Shown here in pieces: positions 33,864-42,837 of a stretch of 64,000 nt of DNA; position 1 is the first letter of the stretch; each line of letters starts with the position of its first letter. The stretch is from contig BPHB01000001.1 of assembly GCA_026003335.1 (NCBI GenBank), positions 890,591-954,590 on the forward strand, given 5' to 3'. The position numbers and the translations under genes were made by a program. Below the pieces are notes generated by a model that searched no databases, was not told the origin of the DNA, and saw nothing but the letters and a program-made list of their open reading frames with translations. The DNA is from Chitinophagales bacterium. Lineage in GTDB: Bacteria; Bacteroidota; Bacteroidia; Chitinophagales; CAIOSU01.

Positions 33864-34509
33864 GATAGAAGGAGATGAAACGGCAATCAAATTAGCCGAA
33901 CAATTGCTGCAAGTTAATGCAATAAAAATTCAACCTAAAACTCCGTTTACGTGGGCTTCCGGATGGCTCTCTCCGGTGTATTGCGATAACCGGGTTACTT
34001 TATCCTACCCTGAACTTCGCTCTTTCATCTGCCATCAGCTGGTAAAAAGAATCAGGGACACATTTTCTGAAGCAGAGCTTATAGCCGGAGTAGCCACAGC
34101 CGGCATTCCACAGGGGGTGCTCGTAGCTGACCGGTTAAACCTTCCCTTTGCCTACGTGCGCCCAGAGCCCAAAAAACACGGACTGGCCAAACAGATAGAA
34201 GGCAGGGTGTTTCCAGAGCAGAAAGTGGTGGTCATAGAAGACCTTATCTCCACGGGAAAAAGCTCGCTGAATGCACTTCGCCCGCTTGAAGCTGAGGGCT
34301 GTAAGATACTGGGCATAGTTGCCACTTTCAGCTATGGCTTTCCGGAAGCGGAAAATAACTTCAGGAAGGCAGGCTACACCTACGAGGCTCTCACCGGATG
34401 GGAGGCTTTGCTGAAAGCAGGCTTGCGAAAAAAATGCATCTCGCCTGATGATTTGGAACTACTTCATCAATGGAGGCAGCATCCCGATAGGTGGCGGCCT
34501 GTTCGTTAG
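33862..34509 (+). CDS. pyrE: Orotate phosphoribosyltransferase
   Basis: PyrE joins orotate and PRPP to orotidine 5'-monophosphate in pyrimidine synthesis. The 215-residue product shows FTWASGWLSPVYCDNR (orotate-binding start), GVATAGIPQGVLVAD, AYVRPEPKKHGLAKQ and the PRPP loop VVVIEDLISTGKSSLNA. It is leaderless or nearly so, with the -7 box just before the ATG. Its ATG overlaps by two bases with the divergent Nudix start (CATG). No other pyr gene is in the window. Four base pairs separate its stop from the convergent lipoprotein stop. Confidence 0.95.
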   Translation: MIEGDETAIKLAEQLLQVNAIKIQPKTPFTWASGWLSPVYCDNRVTLSYPELRSFICHQLVKRIRDTFSEAELIAGVATAGIPQGVLVADRLNLPFAYVRPEPKKHGLAKQIEGRVFPEQKVVVIEDLISTGKSSLNALRPLEAEGCKILGIVATFSYGFPEAENNFRKAGYTYEALTGWEALLKAGLRKKCISPDDLELLHQWRQHPDRWRPVR

Positions 34510-34513
34510 CTGC

Positions 34514-34981
34514 CTACTTCCGCAGATAGTATTCGGTCTGCAAATCCATGTACCCGTAGTCAATCACCAGAGTATCATCTTTAAAATATACAAATGCGGG
34601 AGGCTTATCGCCAATCACAATAACCGGGCGGTTTTCGCGCATGAGATTATAATCAATGCGGTAGGATAGCGAATCTGTAAGTTTATCTCCTGAGAAATAT
34701 TTTACTGTGCCCTCATTAAAATCCAGTACTTTAGGCTGGGGAAGTGAATCTCCGTAGGTAATGCGCGGCATTCTGAAACAGCAACTGGTTTTATACCATC
34801 TCCATGCTCCCTGAATCTTTTTCTCTATACCACCTTCCTCCACCGAATCAGAGGGAGCAGGATGGGTGCTCTGCATGTCAACAGGCTTTTCGGGAGCGGT
34901 GTTTTGTGATTTTTCCGGATAGGCCTTACAGGCAAAAAGTGCCATCATCCATCCGATAGTGAACAGCAAAGAGAATTTCAT
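34514..34981 (-). CDS. Small lipoprotein, lipocalin-like
   Basis: The 155-residue product has a lipoprotein signal (IGWMMALFAC), a short linker rich in Pro, Ser and Glu, and then a beta-rich domain of about 105 residues (KKIQGAWRWYKTSCC, VLDFNEGTVKYFSGD, DDTLVIDYGYMDLQ). The pattern of an initial GxW motif followed by antiparallel strands is that of lipocalin-like Bacteroidota lipoproteins; assignment is by pattern only. It is convergent with pyrE, and function is unknown. Confidence 0.75.
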   Translation of the reverse strand: MKFSLLFTIGWMMALFACKAYPEKSQNTAPEKPVDMQSTHPAPSDSVEEGGIEKKIQGAWRWYKTSCCFRMPRITYGDSLPQPKVLDFNEGTVKYFSGDKLTDSLSYRIDYNLMRENRPVIVIGDKPPAFVYFKDDTLVIDYGYMDLQTEYYLRK

Positions 34982-35095
34982 AGAGGTTTGTTATCCGATG
35001 ATCAGAGTTCTGCAAAAACCAACTGCCCGAAGATAAGATTTTGCCCTGCATTCCCTGAACTCCGGCAGCTCTGTGAGCTGCTTTTCCTTTTTGCC

Positions 35096-36136
35096 TCATG
35101 CTTCTACGGAAGCAAACAAGTCATTGAGGCGCTTTTCTTTTCTGCTCTTCCAGTTTTGTTTGTGATAGGCGTAGCCTGCAATTAATGGAAAAGCAATGGT
35201 AGCTTCTGAGAAGACCATTTGCTCATGGACAGTGTCCACCTTGCCCCATGAACAAGCCTCCTTAAGAGTTGAACCTGATAAAGCTCCGTCACGCTCATCG
35301 GCCACAGTTATCTGAACGGCATATTTGTGCATGGGCGCCTCGTCACCAAGAATGTCGGTAGCCACCACGATGTCCTGTACGAAGTTTTTAGGTACTCCAC
35401 CTCCAATCATGAAAATACCCGACTCGCGGTATTGCATTTTTATTTTGGTAATCTCCAGAAAATCGGCTGCCGCATCAATAGTGACCTTCGGCCCCTGCGT
35501 ATGGTATTGATGATAAACCAGTCCGAAGCCGGCCGAACAATCGGAAAAAGCAGGCACAAAAACGGGTACACCTTTTTTATAACACTGGTACACGATAGAT
35601 TCTTCACGGGTGGCAACATATTGTTCGTTTTTATCCAGATAGCGCCCCATCTCATAAATAAACTCACGGGAAGAATAAGGACGTTTTTCCAGCAGCCCGC
35701 AGATTTTGGCTATCGTTTCATCACATACGCGCAGGTCTTCTTCATCAATATAAGTATCATAAATACGGTCAATCATCAGCTCCCTCAGTTTCTGGTCGTC
35801 AACATAGGGAGTGCCTTTATAATGGCTGAAACCAAGTGCCTCAAAGAAATCCTGATCTACGATATTAGCCCCGGTAGAGACAATGGCATCTACCATGTTG
35901 TTTTCTACGAGCGTGACAATCACTTTCTTCAGACCCGCACTGATGAGCGAACCGGCCAGAGTAAGAAACACCACACATTCTTTATCTTTTTGCATCATAT
36001 CAAAAATGGCCGAAGCCTTATACAGGTTACGGGCTTGAAATGCCATGTCTTTCATGGACTCCACCAGCGGCACCACATTGTACCTGGTGATGTCCATATG
36101 TTGAATCTTTTCTTTAAGAAAATCTTCTTTTTTCAT
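35096..36136 (-). CDS. Deoxyhypusine synthase-like protein
   Basis: The 346-residue product belongs to the deoxyhypusine synthase family. The NAD-binding and spermidine-binding regions are seen in FLTLAGSLISAGLKKVI, IVSTGANIVDQDFFEAL and PVFVPAFSDCSAGFG. The catalytic lysine region reads MIGGGVPKNFVQDIVV, and TVADERDGALSGSTLKEA follows. Bacteria lack the eIF5A lysine that classic enzymes modify; bacterial members of the family make homospermidine or related polyamines (for example SpeY-type enzymes), so polyamine synthesis is the favoured inference. It lies 52 bp after trkH on the same strand. Confidence 0.9.
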   Translation of the reverse strand: MKKEDFLKEKIQHMDITRYNVVPLVESMKDMAFQARNLYKASAIFDMMQKDKECVVFLTLAGSLISAGLKKVIVTLVENNMVDAIVSTGANIVDQDFFEALGFSHYKGTPYVDDQKLRELMIDRIYDTYIDEEDLRVCDETIAKICGLLEKRPYSSREFIYEMGRYLDKNEQYVATREESIVYQCYKKGVPVFVPAFSDCSAGFGLVYHQYHTQGPKVTIDAAADFLEITKIKMQYRESGIFMIGGGVPKNFVQDIVVATDILGDEAPMHKYAVQITVADERDGALSGSTLKEACSWGKVDTVHEQMVFSEATIAFPLIAGYAYHKQNWKSRKEKRLNDLFASVEA

Positions 36137-36187
36137 TGCAAGGAATTTTTATTCTGCAAAAGTAACCAATCAAAGCGGATAAGGAGA

Positions 36188-37636
36188 CTAAATCTTCTTC
36201 CAGAAGGCGGGAATAAGAATAAGCAAGACGGTAAAAATCTCCAACCGGCCCATCAGCATAAGGAAAGACAATAGCCACTTTCCTGCAATCGGCACGTGGG
36301 CATAATTATCCATAGCACCTACCGTACCTATTCCCGGGCCTACATTACTCAGACAGGCTACTGCACTTCCCATAGCCGAGATCAGGTCCATGCCTAACAC
36401 AGCGAGCAGCAACGAGGCAACTCCGAATACCAGAATATAGAAAAAGAAAAATGCCAATACATTCGCCATAATCTCACGAGGCACGTTTTTGCCGTTTATT
36501 CTCACGGGAATGACTGCGCGGGGATGCAGCAGGCGCTTCAGCTCCAGGGCGCTGTCATTGAGCAGCAACCTGACGCGGACCATTTTCAGTCCTCCGGCCG
36601 TAGAGCCCGCACAACCCCCGAAAAACGATATGACAAAAATGAGATACACCAGAAACGGTGACCACTGCTCATAATCTGTAGCCACAAATCCGGTAGTGGT
36701 GATGATGGAAACCACATGAAAAAAAGCCTGCCTGAAAGCTTCTTCCAACGGCAGATGATGCCGCCAGAACAGCGAAATTGTTACAACACAGCCAAGCAGA
36801 GCCGTAATCACCGTATAGAAAATAAACTCTTCATTGCGAAAAACTTTACCGAATCTGCCTTTCAGCACAAAGTAATGCAGGGAGAAGTTGATGCCGGCAA
36901 TAAACATAAAAATGGTAACCACATACTGTGTATACACCGATGCATCTACCAGACTTGTATTATAAGTGGAGAATCCTCCGGTTGCAATGGTTGCCATGGA
37001 ATGATTAAGGGCTTCATAGAAATCCATTTCCCCCAACATCAGCAAAACCGTTTCCAGGCCCGTAAACAATACATAAATTATCCATAGCCGTTTGGCTGTG
37101 TCTGTAATGCGGGGATGCAGCTTATCGGTAGTCAATCCCGAGGCCTCAGCTGCGAACATTTGCATGCCTCCAAAGCCCAACACCGGCATGACGGCAATAG
37201 CCAGCACGATAATACCCATGCCGCCTATCCAGTGTGTTAGGCTACGCCAGAACAAGATTCCCTGCGGGAGCGATTCAATATCCGGGAGAATGGTGGCTCC
37301 GGTTGTAGTAAACCCGGACATCGTCTCAAAAAAGGCATCCGTATAGGAAGGTATTGCTCCGCTGAGCACATAGGGCAGCGCCCCGGTAAGAGACATGAAA
37401 ACCCACGCCAAGGCTACTACCAGATACCCTTCCTTCATGTGCATATCCAGACTGATTTTGCGGGTTGTAAACAGCCGAAAACTCAGTCCGATCAACAGGG
37501 TGATGCCTCCCGATAGCATCAAGGGAATTAAATCTTCCTTAAAATGCCAGGAGAAAAACAGTGCAAGCAACATGAATGCCCCATTAAAGAGCAGCAGCGT
37601 GCCCAGAATGTTAAATACCAGCCGGTAATTAATCAT
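36188..37636 (-). CDS. trkH: Trk potassium uptake protein, TrkH/KtrB type
   Basis: The 482-residue inner-membrane protein is the channel part of the Trk K+ uptake system. Four selectivity-filter repeats are visible around glycines in FFETMSGFTTTGATI, MATIATGGFSTYNT, FFHVVSIITTTGFVATDY and SAVACLSNVGPGIGTVG. The pattern THWIGGMGIIVLAIAVMP and GGCAGSTAGGLKMVRV are TrkH hallmarks. It is 18 bp downstream of the TrkA gene, consistent with one operon and a TrkH-TrkA complex. Regulation of uptake by nucleotides through TrkA is family knowledge. Confidence 0.95.
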   Translation of the reverse strand: MINYRLVFNILGTLLLFNGAFMLLALFFSWHFKEDLIPLMLSGGITLLIGLSFRLFTTRKISLDMHMKEGYLVVALAWVFMSLTGALPYVLSGAIPSYTDAFFETMSGFTTTGATILPDIESLPQGILFWRSLTHWIGGMGIIVLAIAVMPVLGFGGMQMFAAEASGLTTDKLHPRITDTAKRLWIIYVLFTGLETVLLMLGEMDFYEALNHSMATIATGGFSTYNTSLVDASVYTQYVVTIFMFIAGINFSLHYFVLKGRFGKVFRNEEFIFYTVITALLGCVVTISLFWRHHLPLEEAFRQAFFHVVSIITTTGFVATDYEQWSPFLVYLIFVISFFGGCAGSTAGGLKMVRVRLLLNDSALELKRLLHPRAVIPVRINGKNVPREIMANVLAFFFFYILVFGVASLLLAVLGMDLISAMGSAVACLSNVGPGIGTVGAMDNYAHVPIAGKWLLSFLMLMGRLEIFTVLLILIPAFWKKI

Positions 37637-37653
37637 GCGAAGTGCGGATGATG

Positions 37654-38994
37654 CTATTTAAAGAAACTTTCCACTTCATGAATAGCTTCCGGAAGCGCAA
37701 AAACCACTACCCTATCGCGGGGCTCAATCTTAAAATCGCCACGTGGAATATAACTCTCCAGCCCGCGCACAACACCTCCGATAATTGCTTTCTTCGGAAA
37801 ATGCAAATCCCGGATCATCCGATTGGTTATTCTGGAGCGCGGTTTAACGATAAATTCCAGCACTTCTGCATTTACTCCATGAATACTGGTCAGGGCGTTT
37901 ACGTCTCCTTCGCGCACGTAGCGGAAAATGTAACTTGCCGCAATAAGTTTTTTGTTGATGAGTGCATCCACTCCTATATCCTGCGACAAATTGAGCAGGT
38001 CAATATTTTCCACAAGGGCTACGGTTTTTTTAACTCCGTATTTTTTTGCAACCAGGCTGGTAATGATATTGGTTTCTGAATCACCGGTTACGGCAATGAA
38101 GGCATCCATACTGGAAATATTTTCCTCTTCCAGGAGGTTTACATCACGACCATCACCGTGAATCACCAAAGTATTTAAAAGCTCTTCGGTAAGGTCTTCA
38201 CACTTTTCGCGGTCCATCTCCAGAATCTTGACACGATATTTTTGCTCCAGACGCTGGGCAGTCATTTTGCCGATTTTACCACCTCCCAGAATCATAATAT
38301 CCCTCACTTCTATTTCTTTTCGCCCGCTGAGCGCAATGATATACTTAACCCCTTCGGGATGAGAAATAAAATAGAGATGATCATCTGCCTTAAAAACACT
38401 GTTTCCTCTTGGAATGATGGTTTCGGTGCCCCTGCGAATTGCCACCAGCATAAAATTCAGCTCCGGATTAAAACCAGCCGATTCAGCAACACTTTTGCCC
38501 ACAACTGGTGAGTCAGGTGTAAGCCGGATACCGCTGAAAGTCAGCTTGCCTTCGGCAAAATCAAACGACTCTGATAAAGATGCCCGTTTGATGAGGCGTT
38601 TGATTTCTTTGGCTGCCAGTTCTTCGGGGAATATCAGATTATCTATGCCCAGCGCATGAAAGTCAAAATGATCCTTTTCCTGAATAAATTCCGGATTATT
38701 CACCCGCGCAATGGTGCGCCCAGCTCCCAGCTTTTTGCCCAATATAGCAGTGGCTATGTTTACTTCTTCTGAGTCGGTTACAGCAACCAGCATATCCGCA
38801 GCATGTACACGGGCATTCTTGAGCGTGGTCAAGGAAGTAGAGGAGCCTTCAAGGGCCAGTACATCAAAATGAGATTCTATATTTTTCAGCTTTTCCTCAT
38901 CTATATCAATCACGGTGATGTCCAGTGATTCATGGGAAAGCATGTCCGCGAGGTGAAAGCCTACCTCACCAGCACCGGCTATAACGATTTTCAT
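37654..38994 (-). CDS. trkA: Trk potassium uptake regulatory subunit TrkA
   Basis: TrkA is the cytoplasmic NAD(H)-binding regulator of TrkH. The 446-residue product has two tandem RCK units. The first starts KIVIAGAGEVGFHLADMLS with the Rossmann acidic end TVIDIDEEKLKNIE; the second starts IMILGGGKIGKMTAQRLEQ with KILEMDREKCEDL. Each unit is followed by a TrkA_C-type domain (for example FSGIRLTPDSPVVGKSV and FIVKPRSRITNRMIRDL). It precedes trkH by 18 bp. Together they make a complete constitutive-type Trk system. Confidence 0.95.
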   Translation of the reverse strand: MKIVIAGAGEVGFHLADMLSHESLDITVIDIDEEKLKNIESHFDVLALEGSSTSLTTLKNARVHAADMLVAVTDSEEVNIATAILGKKLGAGRTIARVNNPEFIQEKDHFDFHALGIDNLIFPEELAAKEIKRLIKRASLSESFDFAEGKLTFSGIRLTPDSPVVGKSVAESAGFNPELNFMLVAIRRGTETIIPRGNSVFKADDHLYFISHPEGVKYIIALSGRKEIEVRDIMILGGGKIGKMTAQRLEQKYRVKILEMDREKCEDLTEELLNTLVIHGDGRDVNLLEEENISSMDAFIAVTGDSETNIITSLVAKKYGVKKTVALVENIDLLNLSQDIGVDALINKKLIAASYIFRYVREGDVNALTSIHGVNAEVLEFIVKPRSRITNRMIRDLHFPKKAIIGGVVRGLESYIPRGDFKIEPRDRVVVFALPEAIHEVESFFK

Positions 38995-39067
38995 TGCCTA
39001 CAGAAGCTCAAAATTATACAAAGCTTTGCATCATAACTGCCCGGTTTTTGCCACAAAAAATGAAGAA

Positions 39068-40195
39068 TCAGTGAGGACTAGCATACTCCGGATTGGTAAC
39101 AAACGCCTCATCCGTGAGTGTATAAAGGAAGTTCAGCAGGTCTTGTTTTTGTTGCGGAGTTAGGTGCACGCCTCCGGCCTGTGCTCCCTTCATAAGCGGA
39201 TCTACGTTGGGCGAACGCTTTAGTCCTTCGCTGTAAAAATCAATCACTTCCTCCAGCGTGGCAAAGCGCCCGTCATGCATATATGGAGCCGTCAGCGCGA
39301 TATTGCGCAGGGAGGGCACTTTAAATTTTCCATTATCCTGCGGGTTGCCAGTGACTGCCCCTCTTCCCTTGTCCGCGAAATCATTGAGTGTAGCAGCTTC
39401 CTGCAAACCGTTGTTGCGAAACTGAAGAGAGGGATCTACATTCTGGAAAAGAATACCCCCATGGCAATGGAAGCAGTCCCCTCCACCTTCGGGGTTGCCG
39501 AATTCATTCATAAAAATCTGCAAACCGCGTTCCTCAGACTCCGTAAATTCATTGCCTGTTCCAAATAGCTCACCTCTGAGGTATTTGTCATAGCGGGAAT
39601 TACCGGAAATCAGCGTGCGCAGAAACTGCGCCATAGCCTTTGCCGCATTATCTCTGTTGATGATGGAGTCGCCAAAAGCTGCATAAAACAGGCACGGATA
39701 TTCAGGATGATTTTGGAGCTTTTTAATAGCTTCAGGCCACTCCTGATGCATTTCAATAGGATTGGGAACAGGCTCAATGACCTGTTCTTCCAGAGTGGCA
39801 GCCCGCCCGTCCCAGAAAAAACTACTTGCATAGGCCAGGTTAAATAATGCCATTGCATTGCGTGTTCCGGCAATGCCGTCTATACCCGTGCTGTATCTTT
39901 TGCCCTGGTCACTGAATGCATAAGTCTGATTATGACAACCGGCACAGGACAAGGTCGTGTCGGCAGAAAGCAGAGGTTCGTAAAACAATTTTCTTCCCAA
40001 GCGGATGCCCTCTTCCGTCAACGGATTATCAGGAGGGCTCTCCAGAGGGGGCAGATAGTCCGGAGGGTCAATCATTACCGGAGTGGGATCATATACACAG
40101 GAGCCGGGAGGAGGGTTTTTATCCGGTTTACTGCAGGCATGAAAAAGTAAAGGCAGGAGTATGCAGAGAAAAAGAAGCCTTATTCTTACCATCAT
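39068..40195 (-). CDS. Diheme cytochrome c peroxidase/MauG-family protein, lipoprotein
   Basis: The 375-residue product has a lipoprotein signal (LCILLPLLFHAC). Two heme c sites are present: CAGCHNQ in the N-terminal domain and CFHCHGG in the C-terminal domain. The conserved strand FKVPSLRNIALTAPYMHDG and the SADTTLSCAGCHN context are those of the bacterial cytochrome c peroxidase/MauG family. The third gene of a set with an MbnP-like protein and a second diheme enzyme. It may oxidise the MbnP-like partner rather than hydrogen peroxide; this is inferred from gene order. It lies 24 bp after the other diheme gene. Confidence 0.9.
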   Translation of the reverse strand: MMVRIRLLFLCILLPLLFHACSKPDKNPPPGSCVYDPTPVMIDPPDYLPPLESPPDNPLTEEGIRLGRKLFYEPLLSADTTLSCAGCHNQTYAFSDQGKRYSTGIDGIAGTRNAMALFNLAYASSFFWDGRAATLEEQVIEPVPNPIEMHQEWPEAIKKLQNHPEYPCLFYAAFGDSIINRDNAAKAMAQFLRTLISGNSRYDKYLRGELFGTGNEFTESEERGLQIFMNEFGNPEGGGDCFHCHGGILFQNVDPSLQFRNNGLQEAATLNDFADKGRGAVTGNPQDNGKFKVPSLRNIALTAPYMHDGRFATLEEVIDFYSEGLKRSPNVDPLMKGAQAGGVHLTPQQKQDLLNFLYTLTDEAFVTNPEYASPH

Positions 40196-40219
40196 ATTTC
40201 AAATTTACTATTCCATATC

Positions 40220-41239
40220 TTAAGGATGTAGGGACGAATTTTCAATAAATGTTAAATCCGTCAGTGCATGCAGGAAATGCTCCAGGTCTTCCACTTCGGT
40301 TGCCGTGAGATGCAGGGGCCGGATAAGTGGGTCTTTATAAGGGTTATTGGCTCCACCGGCATTGTAATGCAAAATGACTTCACGAAGCGTTGCAATGCTG
40401 CCATCATGCATGTAGGGAGCTGTGAGTTGTACATTCCGCAGCGAAGGCACCTTGAACTTGCCATAATCACTATCCATGCCGGTGATGCGCTTACGGCCGG
40501 TATCAGGATATGCTTCGTAAAGCCCGATATTCCTGAAAGAGTAATCCGTAAAATCAAAGCCGGCATGACATACAGAACAGCTGGTTTTTGGACTGGTGAA
40601 TAGTTGAAATCCTCTCAATGCCGAAGGGCTGATTGCTGCCGTATCTTTTTTGAAGAAAAAATGGTCAAAAGGAGCATTGCCGGTAATGAGGGTTCGTTCA
40701 AATGCAGCCAGGGCCCGGGTAAGTACGAAGGCGTCCGGCTGTCGTCCGTATGCAACCTGCGACAGTGCAACGTAACGCGGATTGCCCATCATACGGTCAA
40801 CCACTCCCCACACGCTGAATCCCATTTCAGCGGGATCTTCAATCGGAGCCAGTACCTGCTGCTCCAGAGTAGGCACTCCGCCATCCCGAAAAAAATAGGG
40901 ATGATAGGCAATATTGCCTAAGGTAGGGGCATTGCGAAAACCTGGCGCCTGTTGAATGCCTTGGCTCACCTTCCGACCATCAGTAAATGCAAGAGCGGGT
41001 AAATGGCAAGAGGCACATGCTAATGTGGAATCCGCCGAGAGGGCTTTGTCAAAAAAGAGCATTCTGCCCAGCTCCACACGCTTCTGCGTGAGTTGATTCT
41101 CAGCCGGCATCGGTGGGGAGGGAAAGCCTTCAGGTATTTGAAGCAAATAAGGTTCATCAACCTCCAGAGGCACATCTTTGCCGCACCCGGCAACTCCGAT
41201 AATCAGCAAAATGATACTGCCAAGATAGGTGTAGGACAT
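40220..41239 (-). CDS. Diheme cytochrome c peroxidase/MauG (MbnH-like) family protein
   Basis: The 339-residue product has a lipoprotein-like signal (LLIIGVAGC) and two heme c sites, CASCHLP and CSVCHAG. Conserved context includes LGRMLFFDKALSADSTLACAS, PFDHFFFKKD and FKVPSLRNVQLTAPYMHDG. It directly follows the MbnP-like gene with 6 bp between them. MbnH, a MauG-like diheme enzyme, oxidises a tryptophan of MbnP to kynurenine in methanobactin operons; this gene is the closest candidate for that role here. The two diheme enzymes share similar sequences and probably arose by duplication. Confidence 0.9.
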   Translation of the reverse strand: MSYTYLGSIILLIIGVAGCGKDVPLEVDEPYLLQIPEGFPSPPMPAENQLTQKRVELGRMLFFDKALSADSTLACASCHLPALAFTDGRKVSQGIQQAPGFRNAPTLGNIAYHPYFFRDGGVPTLEQQVLAPIEDPAEMGFSVWGVVDRMMGNPRYVALSQVAYGRQPDAFVLTRALAAFERTLITGNAPFDHFFFKKDTAAISPSALRGFQLFTSPKTSCSVCHAGFDFTDYSFRNIGLYEAYPDTGRKRITGMDSDYGKFKVPSLRNVQLTAPYMHDGSIATLREVILHYNAGGANNPYKDPLIRPLHLTATEVEDLEHFLHALTDLTFIENSSLHP

Positions 41240-41245
41240 GTGTGT

Positions 41246-42016
41246 TCACCTGGGCATAAATGCCTCCGAAAAATGATCGGCTACCCGCTCGGCAAGAGGA
41301 AAGTTTTCCATCGTTTGCGTGACACCCTCTGAAGCCGGGTTGATGGTGTCTCCCGGACTGCTGAAGACGCGGTTGATGTCCAACTTTAACCGGAAACGAT
41401 GGGTAGTTTCCCCGCCTATTGTAAAATTCTGATCAAACCGAACCGCACGATACAAGGGTTGCGTGCCTATGTGATAAACAATTGCTTTATCCAGGGTTCC
41501 ATTGCCATGCGGCACCGAATCTGTTCGGCCTTCTATCATAAAAAAGATATAGCCTGTGTTCCAGTTCCAGTGCATGCCATTGTATATGCTTAGGGGATGC
41601 GAGCGAGTGTATTGTCCCGGATCCTGAAAATTGCGGGCGGAGTCCACCCCTACTGCAAAACGCACAGCTTTATACGTCCCTTCCTCCACCGTGCCTGAAA
41701 CTTCCTCTCCCTGCATACTGGGTGTACTGTGGTTGTTTTCAAAGTTCAGAAAAGCCACATCGTTTACCTCATACTCAGAGCCGTCCTCCCGCACAAGTAC
41801 AAGATGTGAGACATACAGGCGCAGCTTTTCAATACTAAACTTGTATTGCTGATCATTGAGGTAAGTTTGTCCCAGCACCAGTATGCTGTCACCTACCATA
41901 GCTTTAACGTCCAGGATAAAGGTGGCCTTTTTGTTTTTATCCGGACGACAACCGGAAAAGGAGACTGCTGCAATCAAAAGCGGGATAAGTAATCGCCAGA
42001 AGTGCATATTTTTCAA
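41246..42016 (-). CDS. MbnP-like lipoprotein
   Basis: The 256-residue product has a lipoprotein signal (IAAVSFSGC). The body matches the MbnP-like family: YKFSIEKLRLYVSHLVLV, EVNDVAFLNFEN, GVDSARNFQDPGQY, MHWNWNTGYIFFMIEGR and RFRLKLDINRVF. The tryptophan-rich MHWNWNTGY segment is the family hallmark and includes candidate tryptophans for oxidation. It is followed at 6 bp by a diheme MauG-family gene, the arrangement known for MbnP and MbnH. In methanobactin producers MbnP binds copper after modification; here no methanobactin biosynthesis genes are present, so another metal-related role is likely. Confidence 0.88.
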   Translation of the reverse strand: MKNMHFWRLLIPLLIAAVSFSGCRPDKNKKATFILDVKAMVGDSILVLGQTYLNDQQYKFSIEKLRLYVSHLVLVREDGSEYEVNDVAFLNFENNHSTPSMQGEEVSGTVEEGTYKAVRFAVGVDSARNFQDPGQYTRSHPLSIYNGMHWNWNTGYIFFMIEGRTDSVPHGNGTLDKAIVYHIGTQPLYRAVRFDQNFTIGGETTHRFRLKLDINRVFSSPGDTINPASEGVTQTMENFPLAERVADHFSEAFMPR

Positions 42017-42201
42017 ATTTACAAAATGGACACTGCAGATGCGTTTAGAAAGTTCCTTTTAAAAAATCCCTTTCTTAACGGTAAAATTATTTTACCTGTT
42101 ATCTTCAACGAATAACTGTCGCTAAACAAAAATATTGCTTTAATTATCAGATGCTCGTTAACTTGGATGGCAAGTAAAACAAATTGCACTCTTTTAAGGC
42201 T

Positions 42202-42762
42202 ATGAAACACGCTCTGTTACTGATTAAAATGCTGCTCGTATTTTCTCTTACGTCTGCCGCACAAACCTGTGTGGGGGTATTTACCATCGGAGTCTATGAC
42301 AAAAAAAACCAGAAGCCTCTGGCTGAAAAGGTACAGAAAAACATCTGGTATGTTTTTACTCATGATGAAAATGAATTTTATGAAGAAACGCAGCCTGTTC
42401 AGCCGCTGGACACTATTTTCAGGTATCCTGAAGTGTATCGCATACGCCATAATGAGAAAGGATATAATTTCATTTCAACGGACAGTCAGGCTCAACTGAT
42501 GTTTCCCACCCTATGCGGTCTTTACCTGATTCATTTTGAACTGATAAACAAAAAAGACACCATGCGCATCAGCCTTTATAACATACCGGCTCACCAATCT
42601 TTTCAGATTGATTCTCTTTTTTTTGAGAAAGGGGATTTCATAGCTGATTTTCAGGGGAGTGATCTGCTGGGTGAATTTAATTTTCTGGATGACAAAGGAT
42701 ATTTTGTGGTTCCTGCCTCTTTTGTTCAGCCTTTGAAACAAGAAGACGAGCCTGGTAAGTAA
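42202..42762 (+). CDS. Secreted protein of unknown function
   Basis: The 186-residue product starts at ATG 42202 with a signal peptide (KHALLLIKMLLVFSLTSAAQ). The mature part has alternating beta-strand-like sequence (CVGVFTIGVYDKKN, IWYVFTHDENEFYEETQ, GDFIADFQGSD) and no T9SS domain or lipobox. An upstream in-frame TTG at 42184 would only add six residues before the same signal peptide. It is unrecognised. It is 66 bp before the QTMAN-like gene on the same strand. Confidence 0.7.
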   Translation: MKHALLLIKMLLVFSLTSAAQTCVGVFTIGVYDKKNQKPLAEKVQKNIWYVFTHDENEFYEETQPVQPLDTIFRYPEVYRIRHNEKGYNFISTDSQAQLMFPTLCGLYLIHFELINKKDTMRISLYNIPAHQSFQIDSLFFEKGDFIADFQGSDLLGEFNFLDDKGYFVVPASFVQPLKQEDEPGK

Positions 42763-42837
42763 AGGGATTCTTTGCATATTCCCGAAGCCCGAACCTTCAA
42801 GGAGTAGCTTCGGGGATAAGTCTGAAATTTGTGGCAT

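Noticed and set aside
35327-36274. Plus-strand frame of 315 codons opposite the deoxyhypusine synthase-like gene
   Set aside because: The minus strand encodes a recognisable enzyme over the same bases; the plus-strand translation has no domain pattern.
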